NCBI RefSeq assembly: GCF_003122325.1
Contig: NZ_QFBC01000004.1
Span: forward strand, 248,001 to 312,000
Source of the DNA: Rhizobium album
Lineage (GTDB): Bacteria > Pseudomonadota > Alphaproteobacteria > Rhizobiales > Rhizobiaceae
DNA length: 64,000 nucleotides
Direction of reading: 5' to 3'
Positions 18,900-29,489 of the stretch are shown one piece after another. Numbering within the stretch: the first letter of the stretch is position 1; each line of letters begins with the position of its first letter. Made by a program: the position numbers and the translations under genes. The notes below the pieces were generated by a model. That model did no database searches. It had not been told where the DNA came from and was given only the letters and a program-made list of their open reading frames with translations.

Positions 18900-19798
18900 T
18901 GGACAAGCCCCTCGCCACGCAGGACCTGATTTTCCGCCAGGACTATTTTGACGATCCGGCCGGCTGGCGGGCAATTTCCGACCTGTTGCGGGATGTGTTC
19001 GGCGTCGATATCAGCCCGCTCGACAGGCTGGGCGGCCATGACCGCAGCAACATGCCGTCGGCCTGGTTCGATGCCGATGGCCGTTGCGTCGCCAATTTCA
19101 GCGCATTCGCGATGCCGCTGATGATCGAGGGCCGCAGGGTCGAGGCAGCCGGCCTGCAATCCGGCGCGGTGCGGCCGGACTATCGCGGCCGCGGCCTGTT
19201 CCGCGAGCTGACCCGCATCACGCTGCAGCGCTGCGAGGAAGCGGGGTACGAAGCGATCGTGCTCTACACCGACAAGCCGGGCCTCTACCTGCCATACGGT
19301 TTCGTCACCGTGCCGCAATTTCGCTTTTCCGGCCCGGCGCCGGCAGCGGCGGATATGGATGCGACAGCCCGGCGGCTGGATATTCGCCAACCGGCGGATC
19401 TTGCCGTTATCCGCACGGCGCTGGCGAGCCGGACACCGGTTTCCAACCGTTTCGCTGTAACCGACCAGTCGTTGATGTTCCTGCTCAATGCCTATCTGGT
19501 CGAGGATGTCCGCCTGTCCTTCATGGACGATTTTTCCGCGGTCGTCGCCTGGCGGACGGCAGAGGACGGCCGGTTCGAACTGCTCGACATCGCCGCGCCT
19601 GCCATCCCGCCGCTTGCCGCGATCCTGGCAGCCCTCGGGCAAAGGCCGGCCAGCGTCACAGCGCATGTTCCGCCGGACCGGCTCGCCTGGCAGGCGACGG
19701 CGGAGAAGGACGAGGGTGGCCTGGTGTTCATGATGCGTTGCGCGCCGGACCTCATCCCGGCCGAGCCGTTCTGCCTGTCGCCCATGGCGGAGTTCTGA
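18899..19798 (+). CDS. GNAT-family N-acetyltransferase, two-domain type
   Basis: This 299-aa protein has an N-terminal GNAT domain with acetyl-CoA loop AVRPDYRGRGLFRELT (about residues 90-105) and the YEAIVLYTDKPGLYLPYGF motif; the C-terminal half is a second, less conserved domain. Substrate is unknown. Its ATG shares one base with the dut stop (TAATG), so it is coupled to dut. Confidence 0.82.
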   Translation: MDKPLATQDLIFRQDYFDDPAGWRAISDLLRDVFGVDISPLDRLGGHDRSNMPSAWFDADGRCVANFSAFAMPLMIEGRRVEAAGLQSGAVRPDYRGRGLFRELTRITLQRCEEAGYEAIVLYTDKPGLYLPYGFVTVPQFRFSGPAPAAADMDATARRLDIRQPADLAVIRTALASRTPVSNRFAVTDQSLMFLLNAYLVEDVRLSFMDDFSAVVAWRTAEDGRFELLDIAAPAIPPLAAILAALGQRPASVTAHVPPDRLAWQATAEKDEGGLVFMMRCAPDLIPAEPFCLSPMAEF

Positions 19799-19882
19799 GC
19801 GGCCGGAGCTTCCACGTTCCTGCGAAGCGGCCCGCTGCCTCCGGCGGTTGGACGGGGACGGGTGCCAAAATAACCGCTTGCA

Positions 19883-19900
19883 CGAATCGACAACGATTCG
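19883..19900. promoter_or_regulatory. 18-bp palindrome upstream of the lysE-type gene
   Basis: CGAATCG-ACAA-CGATTCG is a perfect 7-bp dyad with a 4-nt spacer, about 90 bp upstream of the LysE-family start codon. Size and symmetry suit an operator for a dimeric regulator. No regulator gene is adjacent. Confidence 0.45.
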
Positions 19901-19934
19901 CCATTGTCCGCCGCGACCCGCCCTGCAGTGTCGG

Positions 19935-19953
19935 GCCTTGCATTTTGCAAGGC
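19935..19953. promoter_or_regulatory. Hairpin GCCTTGCA-TTT-TGCAAGGC before the lysE-type gene
   Basis: A perfect 8-bp stem with 3-nt loop lies 38 bp before the LysE-family start. There is no T-run after it, so it is a leader hairpin or second operator rather than a terminator. The rest of 19799-19991 shows only the other palindrome. Confidence 0.45.
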
Positions 19954-19991
19954 TTCGGCTGCGCTGAAAGCCTGGATTCCGGAGATATGAA

Positions 19992-20609
19992 ATGACCCTG
20001 ACTGCCCTGTTTGCCTATTGCGTCGCGCTGTTTATCGCCGCCGTCATCCCCGGCCCCGGCGTCACCGCGCTTGTCGCCCGGGCGCTGGGTTCGGGCTTCA
20101 GGGAAACCTTCTTCATGGGCCTCGGCATGATCCTCGGCGACATGGTGTATCTGACGGCCGTCATTCTCGGCCTGGCCTTCGTTGCCCAGACCTTCACCGA
20201 GGCTTTCATCGTCATCAAGTTTGCCGGTGCGCTCTACCTCGTCTACATCGCCTGGAAACTCTGGACCGCCGGGCTTCTGCCGCAGGACATCGCCGCCAGG
20301 CGCTCCAGCAATCCGGCGCTCGCCCTTCTCTCCGGCCTGCTGATCGCGCTCGGCAATCCAAAAACCATGCTGTTCTATGTCGCCCTGGCTCCGACGCTGA
20401 TCGATATCCGCAGCATCGGCCTGCAGGACTATGCCGTGCTGCTGGCCGCCACCTTCTCCGTGCTGCTGGTCGTGCTGCTTCCCTATATGGCGCTCGCTTC
20501 TCGCGCTCGTGCGCTGCTGAAGCGGCCGCGCGGCCTGCAGGTGCTCAACCGCATGGCGGCTGCGATCCTTGCGGGCACGGCGACCTTCATCGCCGCCCGC
20601 GCCGCCTGA
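19992..20609 (+). CDS. LysE/RhtB-family amino-acid exporter
   Basis: This 205-aa inner-membrane protein has about six hydrophobic segments and the diagnostic N-terminal [17 protein letters not shown] (PGPG loop after helix 1) and [13 protein letters not shown] motifs. Members export amino acids or homoserine lactone-like compounds; the substrate cannot be assigned. GGAG is 8 nt before the ATG. Two palindromes precede it, suggesting dedicated regulation. Confidence 0.9.
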   Translation: MTLTALFAYCVALFIAAVIPGPGVTALVARALGSGFRETFFMGLGMILGDMVYLTAVILGLAFVAQTFTEAFIVIKFAGALYLVYIAWKLWTAGLLPQDIAARRSSNPALALLSGLLIALGNPKTMLFYVALAPTLIDIRSIGLQDYAVLLAATFSVLLVVLLPYMALASRARALLKRPRGLQVLNRMAAAILAGTATFIAARAA

Positions 20610-20764
20610 TGCCGAAATGTCGGCGGAGGCGATGCGAACCGGCGTCCAGTCCCCTCTCCCGGCCATTTTCCTTGCGCTGCATGCCGCTTGCGACAGCAAG
20701 GCTCTGGCGGAGCGGCGGAATTGATCCTACTTTGCCGCCAACCATGACGAACAGGGAGAAAACC

Positions 20765-21733
<969 letters not shown>

Positions 21734-21797
21734 TCCAAAATATCTCCCGGCGGCATGGCGTTACCGCGCCCTTCCGCCGGCATTGTCATCCCACGCA

Positions 21798-23330
21798 TCA
21801 AGCCGCCGCCGATAGTCGCTCGCCGGCGATGCGATAAGAAATGGCCTCGGCCAGGTGGATGCGGCCGATAACCTCCTTGCCATCGAGATCCGCCAGCGTT
21901 CGCGCCACCTTCAACACCCGGTGATAACCGCGGGCGGAAAACTTCAGCTTCTCCGCCGCATCGCGCAGCAACTGCAGCCCGCCGGCATCCGGCTCGGCCA
22001 GAATCTCGATCAGCGCCGTGGAGCAGCGGGCATTGGTGGAAACCGAACCGGCGCCGGCCGCGAGGAAGCGCTCCCGCTGCATCTCCCGGGCACGGGCGAC
22101 GCGGGCCGCCACCGTGCTGCTCTGCTCCGCCGCCATCGGCCGGAGAAGGTCGGTGGCGGCCACCGCAGGCACATCGATGCGGATATCGATGCGATCCATC
22201 AGCGGCCCGGAAATGCGCGCCTGATAGTCGCTCATGCAGCGCGGCCCGCGGGCGCAACTATGGCCGGGTTCGCCCGCCATGCCGCAACGGCACGGGTTCA
22301 TCGCCGCCACCAGCTGGAAACCGGCCGGATAAGAAACCCGGTGGTTGGCACGGGCGATGAAACATTCGGCGGTTTCGAGCGGCTGGCGCAGCGCATCTAG
22401 AACCTGCGGAGAAAATTCCGGAAACTCGTCGAGAAACAGCACGCCGTGATGGGCGAGCGAGGCCTCGCCGGGCCTGGCGCGCGAGCCGCCGCCGATCAGC
22501 GCCGCCATGGTGGCCGAATGGTGCGGCGCGCGATAGGGCCGCCGGTCGGAGAGCTTGCCGCCGGGCAACTGGCCGGCGATCGAATGGATCATCGACACTT
22601 CGAGCAGTTCCGGCGCCGACAGCGGCGGTAGGATCGACGGCAGGCGCGCCGCGAGCATCGACTTGCCGGAGCCGGGCGGCCCGACCATCAGCAGGTTATG
22701 GCCGCCGGCGGCAGCCACCTCCAGCGCCCGCTTGGCGCTTTCCTGGCCCTTGATGTCGGCAAGATCGGGCAGGTTGGCGGCATTGGCGCGAACTGCAGGT
22801 TCCGGCCGCGACAGCACCTGCGTGCCGCGGAAATGGTTGGCAAGCGCAATCAGGCTGCGTGGCGCCAGAAGTTCGATGCCGGCACCGGCCCAGGCCGCCT
22901 CGGCACCGCTCTCGCTCGGGCAGATCAGGCCCTTGCCGACCGCATTGGCGGCAATCGCGGCCGGCAGGGCACCGGCAACCGCCGCCAGCGTGCCGTCGAG
23001 ATTGAGTTCACCGATGACGACAAATCCCTGCAGCGTATCGCCAGGGATAGCGCCCAACGCCGCCATCAGCCCGAGCGCGATCGGCAGGTCGAAATGCGAG
23101 CCCTCCTTGGGAAGGTCGGCGGGCGCCAGGTTGACGGTGACCCGTTTGGGCGGCAGGGCAAGGCCGGAGGCATGCAGCGCCGCCTGGACCCGCTCGCGGC
23201 TTTCGGCCACCGCCTTGTCCGGCAGGCCGACGATCTGCATACCGATCTTGCCGGGCGCCAGCATGACCTGCACGTCGACGGGAACACCTTCTATGCCCTG
23301 GAATGCAACCGTACTGACGCGCGCCACCAT
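21798..23330 (-). CDS. comM: YifB/ComM-family AAA+ ATPase (Mg-chelatase-like)
   Basis: This 510-aa protein has an N-terminal Lon-protease-like fold (VDVQVMLAPGKIGMQIVGLP), a central AAA+ module with Walker A GPPGSGKSMLAARL and Walker B VLFLDEFPEF, and a C-terminal Mg-chelatase-type lid (YHRVLKVARTLADLDG). ComM/YifB hexamers act as branch-migration helicases in transformation and recombination. It is followed on the same strand by nothing within its own unit; gshB lies upstream 178 bp away. Confidence 0.94.
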   Translation of the reverse strand: MVARVSTVAFQGIEGVPVDVQVMLAPGKIGMQIVGLPDKAVAESRERVQAALHASGLALPPKRVTVNLAPADLPKEGSHFDLPIALGLMAALGAIPGDTLQGFVVIGELNLDGTLAAVAGALPAAIAANAVGKGLICPSESGAEAAWAGAGIELLAPRSLIALANHFRGTQVLSRPEPAVRANAANLPDLADIKGQESAKRALEVAAAGGHNLLMVGPPGSGKSMLAARLPSILPPLSAPELLEVSMIHSIAGQLPGGKLSDRRPYRAPHHSATMAALIGGGSRARPGEASLAHHGVLFLDEFPEFSPQVLDALRQPLETAECFIARANHRVSYPAGFQLVAAMNPCRCGMAGEPGHSCARGPRCMSDYQARISGPLMDRIDIRIDVPAVAATDLLRPMAAEQSSTVAARVARAREMQRERFLAAGAGSVSTNARCSTALIEILAEPDAGGLQLLRDAAEKLKFSARGYHRVLKVARTLADLDGKEVIGRIHLAEAISYRIAGERLSAAA

Positions 23331-23508
23331 GTTTCCGCCCCTTGTGCAACTGCAAGGCCCGGTTTTACAGCTTTAGCGGGCCTGCCGGTACAATCTGGCA
23401 TGGAAGATGGAATAAAACAAGAACATCAGAAGAACAATTTCCCGCTCCTCGCGCATTCAGGTTGCGAGAGGTTGCAGGGGCGGAACAAAGCGGATGAAAC
23501 GACGGCGA

Positions 23509-24456
23509 TTATGCCCGTTTGCTCTCGATCGCGTCCCAGAGCAGGCTGGCGATATCGGCGCCGCCGAACTTCTTCACTTCGCGAATGCCGGTGGGCGAGG
23601 TGACGTTGATTTCGGTCATGTAGTCGCCGATGACGTCGATGCCGACCAGCAGGAAACCACGGGCTCGGAGCGCCGGGCCGATGCGTTCGCAGATCTCCAG
23701 TTCGCGCGACGTCAGTTCCGTTGCCTCGGCGCGGCCGCCGACATGCATGTTGGAGCGGCTGTCATGCTCGGCCGGCACGCGGTTGATGGCGCCGGCGGGC
23801 TTGCCGTCCACCAGCAGGATGCGCTTGTCGCCCTTGCGCACCGCCGGCAGGTACTGCTGGGCGATGAAGGGTTCGCGGAACATCTGGCCGAACATTTCGA
23901 GCAGCGAGGCAAAATTGCGGTCGTCGCGCGAGGAATGGAAAACGCCGGCGCCGCCGTTTCCGTAAAGCGGCTTGATGATGATGTCGCCCATCTCCGCCCG
24001 GAAACGGGCGATCTCGCCGACATCGCGGGTGATCAGCGTCTTGGGCATCAGGTCGGCGAATTCGGTGACGAAGATCTTTTCCGGCGAATTGCGCACCCAG
24101 GCCGGATCGTTGACCACCAGCGTCTTCGGATGGATGCGCTCCAGCAGATGGGTCGAGGTGATGTAAGCCATGTCGAAGGGCGGGTCCTGGCGCAGCAGCA
24201 CCACGTCCATGGTCGAAAGATCGACCCGCTCGGCCGGACCGAGCTCGACATGGTCGCCCTTGACGTCGCGCAGCACCATCGGCTCGACGCTGGCATAGAC
24301 CTTGCCGTCGCGCAGGCTGAGCCGGTCGGGCGTATAGTGGAACAGCTTGTAGCCGCGCGCCTGCGCCTCGAGGCTCATGGCAAAGGTGGAATCGCCGGCT
24401 ATGCTGATGCCGGATACATGGTCCATCTGGACCGCAACATTCTTGATCGTCGCCAT
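23509..24456 (-). CDS. gshB: Glutathione synthase
   Basis: This 315-aa ATP-grasp enzyme joins gamma-glutamylcysteine and glycine. Visible are [12 protein letters not shown] (ATP-binding loop) and the C-terminal [20 protein letters not shown] with Mg ligands. The ATG at 24456 follows GGGAG by about 6 nt; 27 extra codons upstream carry no similarity. In many rhizobia gshB lies next to yraN/rsmI; here a cupin gene and the ugp operon lie between. Confidence 0.96.
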   Translation of the reverse strand: MATIKNVAVQMDHVSGISIAGDSTFAMSLEAQARGYKLFHYTPDRLSLRDGKVYASVEPMVLRDVKGDHVELGPAERVDLSTMDVVLLRQDPPFDMAYITSTHLLERIHPKTLVVNDPAWVRNSPEKIFVTEFADLMPKTLITRDVGEIARFRAEMGDIIIKPLYGNGGAGVFHSSRDDRNFASLLEMFGQMFREPFIAQQYLPAVRKGDKRILLVDGKPAGAINRVPAEHDSRSNMHVGGRAEATELTSRELEICERIGPALRARGFLLVGIDVIGDYMTEINVTSPTGIREVKKFGGADIASLLWDAIESKRA

Positions 24457-24564
24457 GGGCTGCTCCCGTTCGATGCCGGCTTTATCTAGGATAGGCCGGG
24501 CATGAACGCAACGGGGCGACGCCTGCGGCGGATGCAAACTTCCCGCCGCAGGCTGCCCAACAGA

Positions 24565-25068
24565 TCAGCCGGCGAAACCTTTCGGCTTCCTGGCGCGCAG
24601 GAAATTGGACAGCCGGTAGGCCGCCGCGACCGGCCCCGGGAAGGGCTTGCGCACGAAGGCGATCTTCTTGACATACTCATCGACGCGCCAGGTCGCCCAG
24701 GTGCGGCCGCTGAAATAGCCGATGTCGCCGGCGCGAAGCAGGCGCACCGAACCGTCTTCGGCGGTGACATGCACTTCGCCTTCCAGGATCACGACCGTCT
24801 CGTCCCAATGGAAATACCAGCGGAAGGTGCCGGCGGTACAATCCCAAAGCGCCGTCATCGCCGCCTCGTCGGCGCTCCGGGAATGTTCGGCGCTGCGGGC
24901 CTGCGGTTCGCCCTCGATGATCCAGGACGGCTCGATCGGGGAAGGTTTCATTTCCATTTCGTCGACGGGCGCCGAAACCAGTGGCCGGCTGGCCCCCGTC
25001 AACGCCGATATCGGCAGCGTCCGCACCGCCATGGCCACGGCGGTCGCCAGCATCACCTTCATCACCAT
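24565..25068 (-). CDS. Small cupin-fold protein (DUF861/EutQ-like)
   Basis: This 167-aa protein has a hydrophobic N-terminus (about residues 3-27) that may be a signal or an anchor, then a cupin barrel with GTFRWYFHWDETVVILEGEV and a second motif GDIGYFSGRTWATWRVDE. It belongs to the cupin_3 type found in EutQ-like proteins; function is unknown. GGGGAAGA precedes the first ATG at 25068, with an alternative ATG at 25062. It is separated from gshB by 108 bp and from ugpC by 86 bp. Confidence 0.75.
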   Translation of the reverse strand: MVMKVMLATAVAMAVRTLPISALTGASRPLVSAPVDEMEMKPSPIEPSWIIEGEPQARSAEHSRSADEAAMTALWDCTAGTFRWYFHWDETVVILEGEVHVTAEDGSVRLLRAGDIGYFSGRTWATWRVDEYVKKIAFVRKPFPGPVAAAYRLSNFLRARKPKGFAG

Positions 25069-25154
25069 TCTTCCCCACCCCCGGTATCAAACAATCCGCA
25101 TCGATCAGCCTAGCGGGGAGTCGTAAGAAGTCGGTTCAGACGGTCGGTTGCATT

Positions 25155-26276
25155 TTAACGATGTGCGACGAGACGTCCTGCGCCAAGCCTTTCGGCGGCT
25201 GGCGTCGTCGGTGCGGGCAGGCCATTCCCGATACGTTTGCCGGTCTCATTGGCGAAGAAATGCAGCCGGTCGGGGGGGATCGCCAGGTTGATCGCGTCAC
25301 CCAGTGCGGTTTCCGGCGGCAGGGCGGCGGTCAGTGGCTGATCGCCCAGCGTGCCGTGCACGAGACGCTGCGACCCCAGTTCCTCGACGTAATCGACCCG
25401 CAAGGCAAACGACACCTCCCCCTCGCGGGCGATCCGCAGGTCTTCGGCGCGCAGGCCGACCGTCAATGGTCCCGAGGCGGGGGCATAACCGCCAAGCTCG
25501 AACATTGCCGGTCCGATCGCCAGCCGGTCGCCATGCAGGTCGCCCTTCACCAGGTTCATGGCCGGAGAGCCGATGAAGCTGGCGACGAAGGTGGAGGCCG
25601 GGGTGTGATAGACCTCGAGCGGCGCACCGATCTGCTCAATCTGGCCGCCGTTCAGCACCACGAGGCGGTCGGCCAGCGTCATCGCTTCCAACTGGTCGTG
25701 GGTGACGTAGATCGAGGTGGTGCCGAGGCGGCGCTGCAGGCGCTTGATCTCGCCGCGCATCGAAACGCGCAGCTTGGCGTCGAGGTTCGACAGCGGTTCG
25801 TCGAAAAGGAAGGCGGCCGGCTTGCGCACAATGGCGCGACCCATCGCCACACGCTGGCGCTGGCCGCCGGAAAGCGCCCGCGGACGGCGCTCCAGATAGG
25901 GTTCGAGCTGCAGCATGCGCGCAGCCTCGGCGACACGCTCGGCAATCTCCGCCTTCGGCGTGCCGCGGTTCTTCAGGCCATAGGCAAGGTTTTCATAGAC
26001 CGTCATATGCGGATAGAGCGCATAGTTCTGGAACACCATGGCAATATCGCGATCAGCGGGATCGACATCGTTGACGACACGGTCGCCGATGCGCACCGCG
26101 CCTTGCGAAATCACCTCCAGCCCGGCGACCATGCGCAGCAGGGTCGACTTGCCGCAACCGGACGGCCCGACGAGCACGATGAACTCGCCATCGGCGATGT
26201 TGATGTCCACCGAGCGGACAGCGGTCACGCCGCCGGTATAGATCTTCGAGACCTGGTTGATGTCGATCGTCGCCAT
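25155..26276 (-). CDS. ugpC: sn-Glycerol-3-phosphate ABC importer ATPase
   Basis: This 373-aa MalK/UgpC-type ATPase has Walker [14 protein letters not shown]-loop, signature [15 protein letters not shown], Walker [16 protein letters not shown], the switch His in [14 protein letters not shown] and a C-terminal TOBE/OB regulatory domain ([17 protein letters not shown]). It energises UgpAE. It is the last gene of the ugpBAEC set, 12 bp after ugpE, with AAGGAA before its start. Confidence 0.94.
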   Translation of the reverse strand: MATIDINQVSKIYTGGVTAVRSVDINIADGEFIVLVGPSGCGKSTLLRMVAGLEVISQGAVRIGDRVVNDVDPADRDIAMVFQNYALYPHMTVYENLAYGLKNRGTPKAEIAERVAEAARMLQLEPYLERRPRALSGGQRQRVAMGRAIVRKPAAFLFDEPLSNLDAKLRVSMRGEIKRLQRRLGTTSIYVTHDQLEAMTLADRLVVLNGGQIEQIGAPLEVYHTPASTFVASFIGSPAMNLVKGDLHGDRLAIGPAMFELGGYAPASGPLTVGLRAEDLRIAREGEVSFALRVDYVEELGSQRLVHGTLGDQPLTAALPPETALGDAINLAIPPDRLHFFANETGKRIGNGLPAPTTPAAERLGAGRLVAHR

Positions 26277-26288
26277 CGGCGCGTTCCT

Positions 26289-27131
26289 TTACTTGTCGCT
26301 TTCGGTGAGGCCCTTGATGAACCAGCGCTGGAAGATCACCACGATCAGAACCGGCGGCAGCATGGCGAGCACGGCGAGCGCGAAGGCCTCGTTGTAGTCG
26401 GGGATCTGCGAGCCGATCCAGACCTGCAGGATGGACTTGATGCCGCGCATCAGGGTGAAGAAGCTTTCGTCCGTCGTCATCAGCATCGGCCAGAGGTACT
26501 GGTTCCAGCCGTAGACGAACATGATGATGAAGATCGCCGCCATCATCGTGCGCGACAGCGGGACCAGCACGTCGATGAAAAACTTGAAAGGGCCGGCGCC
26601 GTCGATGCGGGCCGCCTCCAGGAGTTCGTCCGGCACCGACTTGAAGAACTGCCGGAAATAGAAGGTGCCGGTGGCCGAAGCCAGAAGCGGCACGATCAGG
26701 CCGGTATAGGTGTTGATCAGGCCAAGCTGGGTCATCACCTGGTAGGACGGCATGATACGCACTTCGAGCGGCAGGAGCAGCGTCGTGAAGATGATCCAGA
26801 AGGCGAGGTTGGCCATGCGGAAGCGGAAATAGACGATGGCATAGGCGGCGAGCATCGACAGGATGATCTTGCCGGCGGCAAAACCGACGCCGAGGATGAA
26901 GGAGTTCATCACCATGCGGGCGCCGGTGACCTGGCCGGTGAATCCGCCCTGGCGGGTCAGCACCGTGGTATAGGTCTCGGCAAAATGGCCGCCGGGCGAG
27001 AGCATCAGGCCCTTGCTGTGGATTTCCGCCGCCGTATGCGTCGAGGTCATGAAGGCGACGACGACCGGCGTCATCAGGAAGAGAACACCGCAGATCAGGA
27101 TCAGATGGTCGAAAAACCGTGTCTTATGCAT
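26289..27131 (-). CDS. ugpE: sn-Glycerol-3-phosphate ABC importer permease UgpE
   Basis: This 280-aa permease has about six membrane segments and the EAA coupling loop EAARIDGAGPFKFFIDVLVP. Its N-terminal membrane segment and the MTSTHTAAEI stretch resemble UgpE. It pairs with UgpA and sits 13 bp downstream of ugpA. Confidence 0.93.
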   Translation of the reverse strand: MHKTRFFDHLILICGVLFLMTPVVVAFMTSTHTAAEIHSKGLMLSPGGHFAETYTTVLTRQGGFTGQVTGARMVMNSFILGVGFAAGKIILSMLAAYAIVYFRFRMANLAFWIIFTTLLLPLEVRIMPSYQVMTQLGLINTYTGLIVPLLASATGTFYFRQFFKSVPDELLEAARIDGAGPFKFFIDVLVPLSRTMMAAIFIIMFVYGWNQYLWPMLMTTDESFFTLMRGIKSILQVWIGSQIPDYNEAFALAVLAMLPPVLIVVIFQRWFIKGLTESDK

Positions 27132-27144
27132 GGCCGCGCTCCCC

Positions 27145-28026
27145 TCAGGTGTAATGCACGCGCCGCTCGATGAAGCGGAACTGCAGGATGGTGAGCACGA
27201 AAACGACGACCATCAGGATGACCGACTGGGCCGAGGAGCCACCGATATCGTTGCCGCGGAAGCCGTCCATGTAGACCTTGTAGACCAGCGTGATCGGGTT
27301 GTTGGCGGCCTTGTCCTTCACCATGACGTCGATGATGCCGAAGGTGTCGAACAGCGAATAGGTGATGTTGATGACCAGGAGGAAGAAGGCGGTCGGCGCC
27401 AAGAGCGGCAGCACCACCGTCCAGAAGCGCCGGAAGCCGGAGCGACAATCGATGGCAGCGGCCTCGCGCACGGAGACCGGCACGCTCTGCAGCCCGGACA
27501 GGAAGAAGATGAAATTATAGGGGATCTGTTTCCACACCGCGACCACCACCATGGCGAAGGCGGTGTCGACATAGTTGAGCCCGACCTTCATCTCCCAGCC
27601 GAAGAAGGCGGCGATCTTGACGAAGGGGCCGATATGCTGGTCGAAGAACATCATGCCGATCAGGCCGGCGACCGGCGGGGCGATGGTATAGACGGATATC
27701 AGCAGCGTCTTGTAGGCGGCATTGCCGCGAATGACCGCATCCGCCTTGACGGCGAGCAACAGGCCAAGCGACAGCGAAAAGAAGGTGACGAGCCCGGTGA
27801 ACACCACGGTGAAGCGGGCGATCCTGCCATATTCGGCGCTGGCGAAGGCATCGGCGTAGTTGCTGAGGCCGACGAAGGTCGAGCCGAAACCGAAGGGATC
27901 TTCCAGGTAGAAGGACGACTGGATCGCCTGCACCGAAGGCCAGTAGAAAAAGATGACGATCACGGCGAGTTGCGGCGCCAGGAAGACATAGGGCAGGTAA
28001 GGCGACGAAAATTGCACGCGTTTCAT
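27145..28026 (-). CDS. ugpA: sn-Glycerol-3-phosphate ABC importer permease UgpA
   Basis: This 293-aa permease has an EAA loop (REAAAIDCRSGFRRFWTVVL) and about six hydrophobic segments; the opening SPYLPYVFLAPQLAVIVIFF and YWPSVQAIQSSFYLEDPFG are typical of UgpA. The start at 28026 (MKRVQF) is preferred over upstream codons that overlap the intercistronic terminator. The Shine-Dalgarno is weak (AAGG). Confidence 0.93.
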   Translation of the reverse strand: MKRVQFSSPYLPYVFLAPQLAVIVIFFYWPSVQAIQSSFYLEDPFGFGSTFVGLSNYADAFASAEYGRIARFTVVFTGLVTFFSLSLGLLLAVKADAVIRGNAAYKTLLISVYTIAPPVAGLIGMMFFDQHIGPFVKIAAFFGWEMKVGLNYVDTAFAMVVVAVWKQIPYNFIFFLSGLQSVPVSVREAAAIDCRSGFRRFWTVVLPLLAPTAFFLLVINITYSLFDTFGIIDVMVKDKAANNPITLVYKVYMDGFRGNDIGGSSAQSVILMVVVFVLTILQFRFIERRVHYT

Positions 28027-28038
28027 GGTCGGGCCTTC

Positions 28039-28074
28039 AAAAAACGGTTCCGGAAGCGAAACGCCTCCGGAACC
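28039..28074 (-). terminator. Intercistronic intrinsic terminator between ugpB and ugpA
   Basis: A 9-bp perfect stem (GGTTCCGGA at 28046-28054 with TCCGGAACC at 28066-28074), plus three more inner pairs and a short AAA/TTT loop, is followed on the minus strand by six Ts. It lies 23 bp after the ugpB stop. It should give excess binding protein over permease, a common pattern in ABC operons. Confidence 0.85.
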
Positions 28075-28096
28075 CTTGATTTCAGAGGTTCGGAAT

Positions 28097-29395
28097 TCAG
28101 CCGGCCGTCTTGGCGAAGCGGGCGAGAAGGTCGTTGCCTTCCTTTTCGATCGTCTCGAAGGCTTCCTTCGGGGTGGTTTCACCGGCGAAGATGCGGCCGT
28201 ATTCGCGTTCCATGATTTCGCGGATCTGCGGGTAGAAGCCGAGGCGGTAACCCTTCGACCATTCGCCCGACGGCAGCATCAGCTGCTTGATGCCGACTTC
28301 GGCAGCCGGCTTCTCGTTGTAGTAGCCTTCAGCCTTGGCAAGCTCGTAGGCAGCCTTGGTGATGGCGACGTAGCCGGTGGCCTGGTGGTAGAACTTCTGC
28401 ACATCAGGCGAGGTCAGGAACTGGAAGAAGTCGGCGACGCACTTGTTTTCCTCGTCGGACTTGCCAGCCATGGCGAACAGGGCTGCACCACCGATGAAGG
28501 TGTTGGTGCCGGCGCCCTGGATCGAACCCCAGTACGGCAGGAAGGTTGCCGAGAACGGCATCTGGGCGGTCTTCTGCAGGCCGCCGAAGGAACCCGACGA
28601 ACCGATCCACAGGGCGACCTTGTTTTCTTCGAACGGCTTCTGGTTGTCGGACCAGCCGGCGCCGTAATAAGCGAAGTAACCCTGGTCGGCCCAGCCCTTG
28701 AGCTTGTCGAACATCATGACCAGCTGCGGATTGGTGAGCTGCATCTTGGTGTCGACGACGCTGTCGTAACCGTTGTTGTTGGTGGCGAACTGGATGTTGT
28801 TGCGCGAGAAGAAGTTCTCGGTGAACTCCCAGGTCAGCTGCGACTGGACGAGCGGGATGTAGCCGGCTTCCTTGAGCTTCGGCGCGATGGCTTCGAACTC
28901 TTCCCAGGTGCTCGGCGCTTCGACGCCGGCCTTCTTCAGGGCTTCGTCGTTGATGTACATGATCGGCGCCGAGGAATTGAACGGCATGCCGACGAACTTG
29001 CCGTCGGCGGCAGCGTAGAAATACTTCACGCCTTCGATGAAGGCGTCGCGGTCGAAGGCGTAGCCTGCCTTGATAATCAGGTCTTCGGCCGGAATGACGG
29101 CGCCCTTGGCGTTGATGATCGTCGCCGCGCCGGCGTCGAACACCTGCAGGATGTTCGGCTGCTCGCCCGAACGGAAAGCGGCGATGCCGGCGGCGAGCGC
29201 CTCTTCGTAGGTGCCCTTGGAGACCGGGGTCAGGGCGCAGGCCGTCTGGGCGGCGTTGAACTTCTGAGCGACTTCGTTGATCACTTCGCCGTTGCGGCCG
29301 CCCATGCCGTGCCACCAGGTGATGTTGGTCGCGGCAAACGACGACGTGGCCGTAAAGGTGACTGCGAGCGCAGCCATCGAGATGGTCTTGATCAT
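28097..29395 (-). CDS. ugpB: sn-Glycerol-3-phosphate ABC importer binding protein
   Basis: This 432-aa periplasmic extracellular solute-binding protein has a signal peptide (about residues 1-21, ending SSFA), then TNITWWHGMGGRNGEVINEV, characteristic of UgpB. The C-terminal LMLPSGEWSKGYRLGFYPQI is also typical. The ATG at 29395 follows AGAGGA by 8 nt. It is first in the ugpBAEC operon, with a weak Pho-box-like sequence upstream. Confidence 0.94.
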   Translation of the reverse strand: MIKTISMAALAVTFTATSSFAATNITWWHGMGGRNGEVINEVAQKFNAAQTACALTPVSKGTYEEALAAGIAAFRSGEQPNILQVFDAGAATIINAKGAVIPAEDLIIKAGYAFDRDAFIEGVKYFYAAADGKFVGMPFNSSAPIMYINDEALKKAGVEAPSTWEEFEAIAPKLKEAGYIPLVQSQLTWEFTENFFSRNNIQFATNNNGYDSVVDTKMQLTNPQLVMMFDKLKGWADQGYFAYYGAGWSDNQKPFEENKVALWIGSSGSFGGLQKTAQMPFSATFLPYWGSIQGAGTNTFIGGAALFAMAGKSDEENKCVADFFQFLTSPDVQKFYHQATGYVAITKAAYELAKAEGYYNEKPAAEVGIKQLMLPSGEWSKGYRLGFYPQIREIMEREYGRIFAGETTPKEAFETIEKEGNDLLARFAKTAG

Positions 29396-29471
29396 GGAAA
29401 AATCCTCTCCGCCATTGGTTGGGGTGAGGAGACGCAATAGTCAGGACGTGTGACGGCGGGTTGAAGCTTTT

Positions 29472-29489
29472 TTGTCAGTTCAGTTACAT
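29472..29489 (-). promoter_or_regulatory. Weak Pho-box-like direct repeat upstream of ugpB
   Basis: Read on the minus strand, ATGTAAC-TGAA-CTGACAA has the 7-4-7 layout of a PhoB box (CTGTCAT-N4-CTGTCAT), but only about 9 of 14 positions match. It lies about 77 bp before the ugpB start. UgpB operons are PhoB-regulated in several bacteria, which is the reason to note it. Confidence 0.35.

Noticed and set aside
21747-21780. Inverted repeat CCGGCGG...CCGCCGG between cysK and comM
   Set aside because: It has a 20-nt loop and no T-run on either side; in DNA this GC-rich such a repeat is expected by chance.
23355-23383. 7-bp dyad AGGCCCG...CGGGCCT upstream of comM
   Set aside because: No T-run and no known operator match; too short for a firm call.
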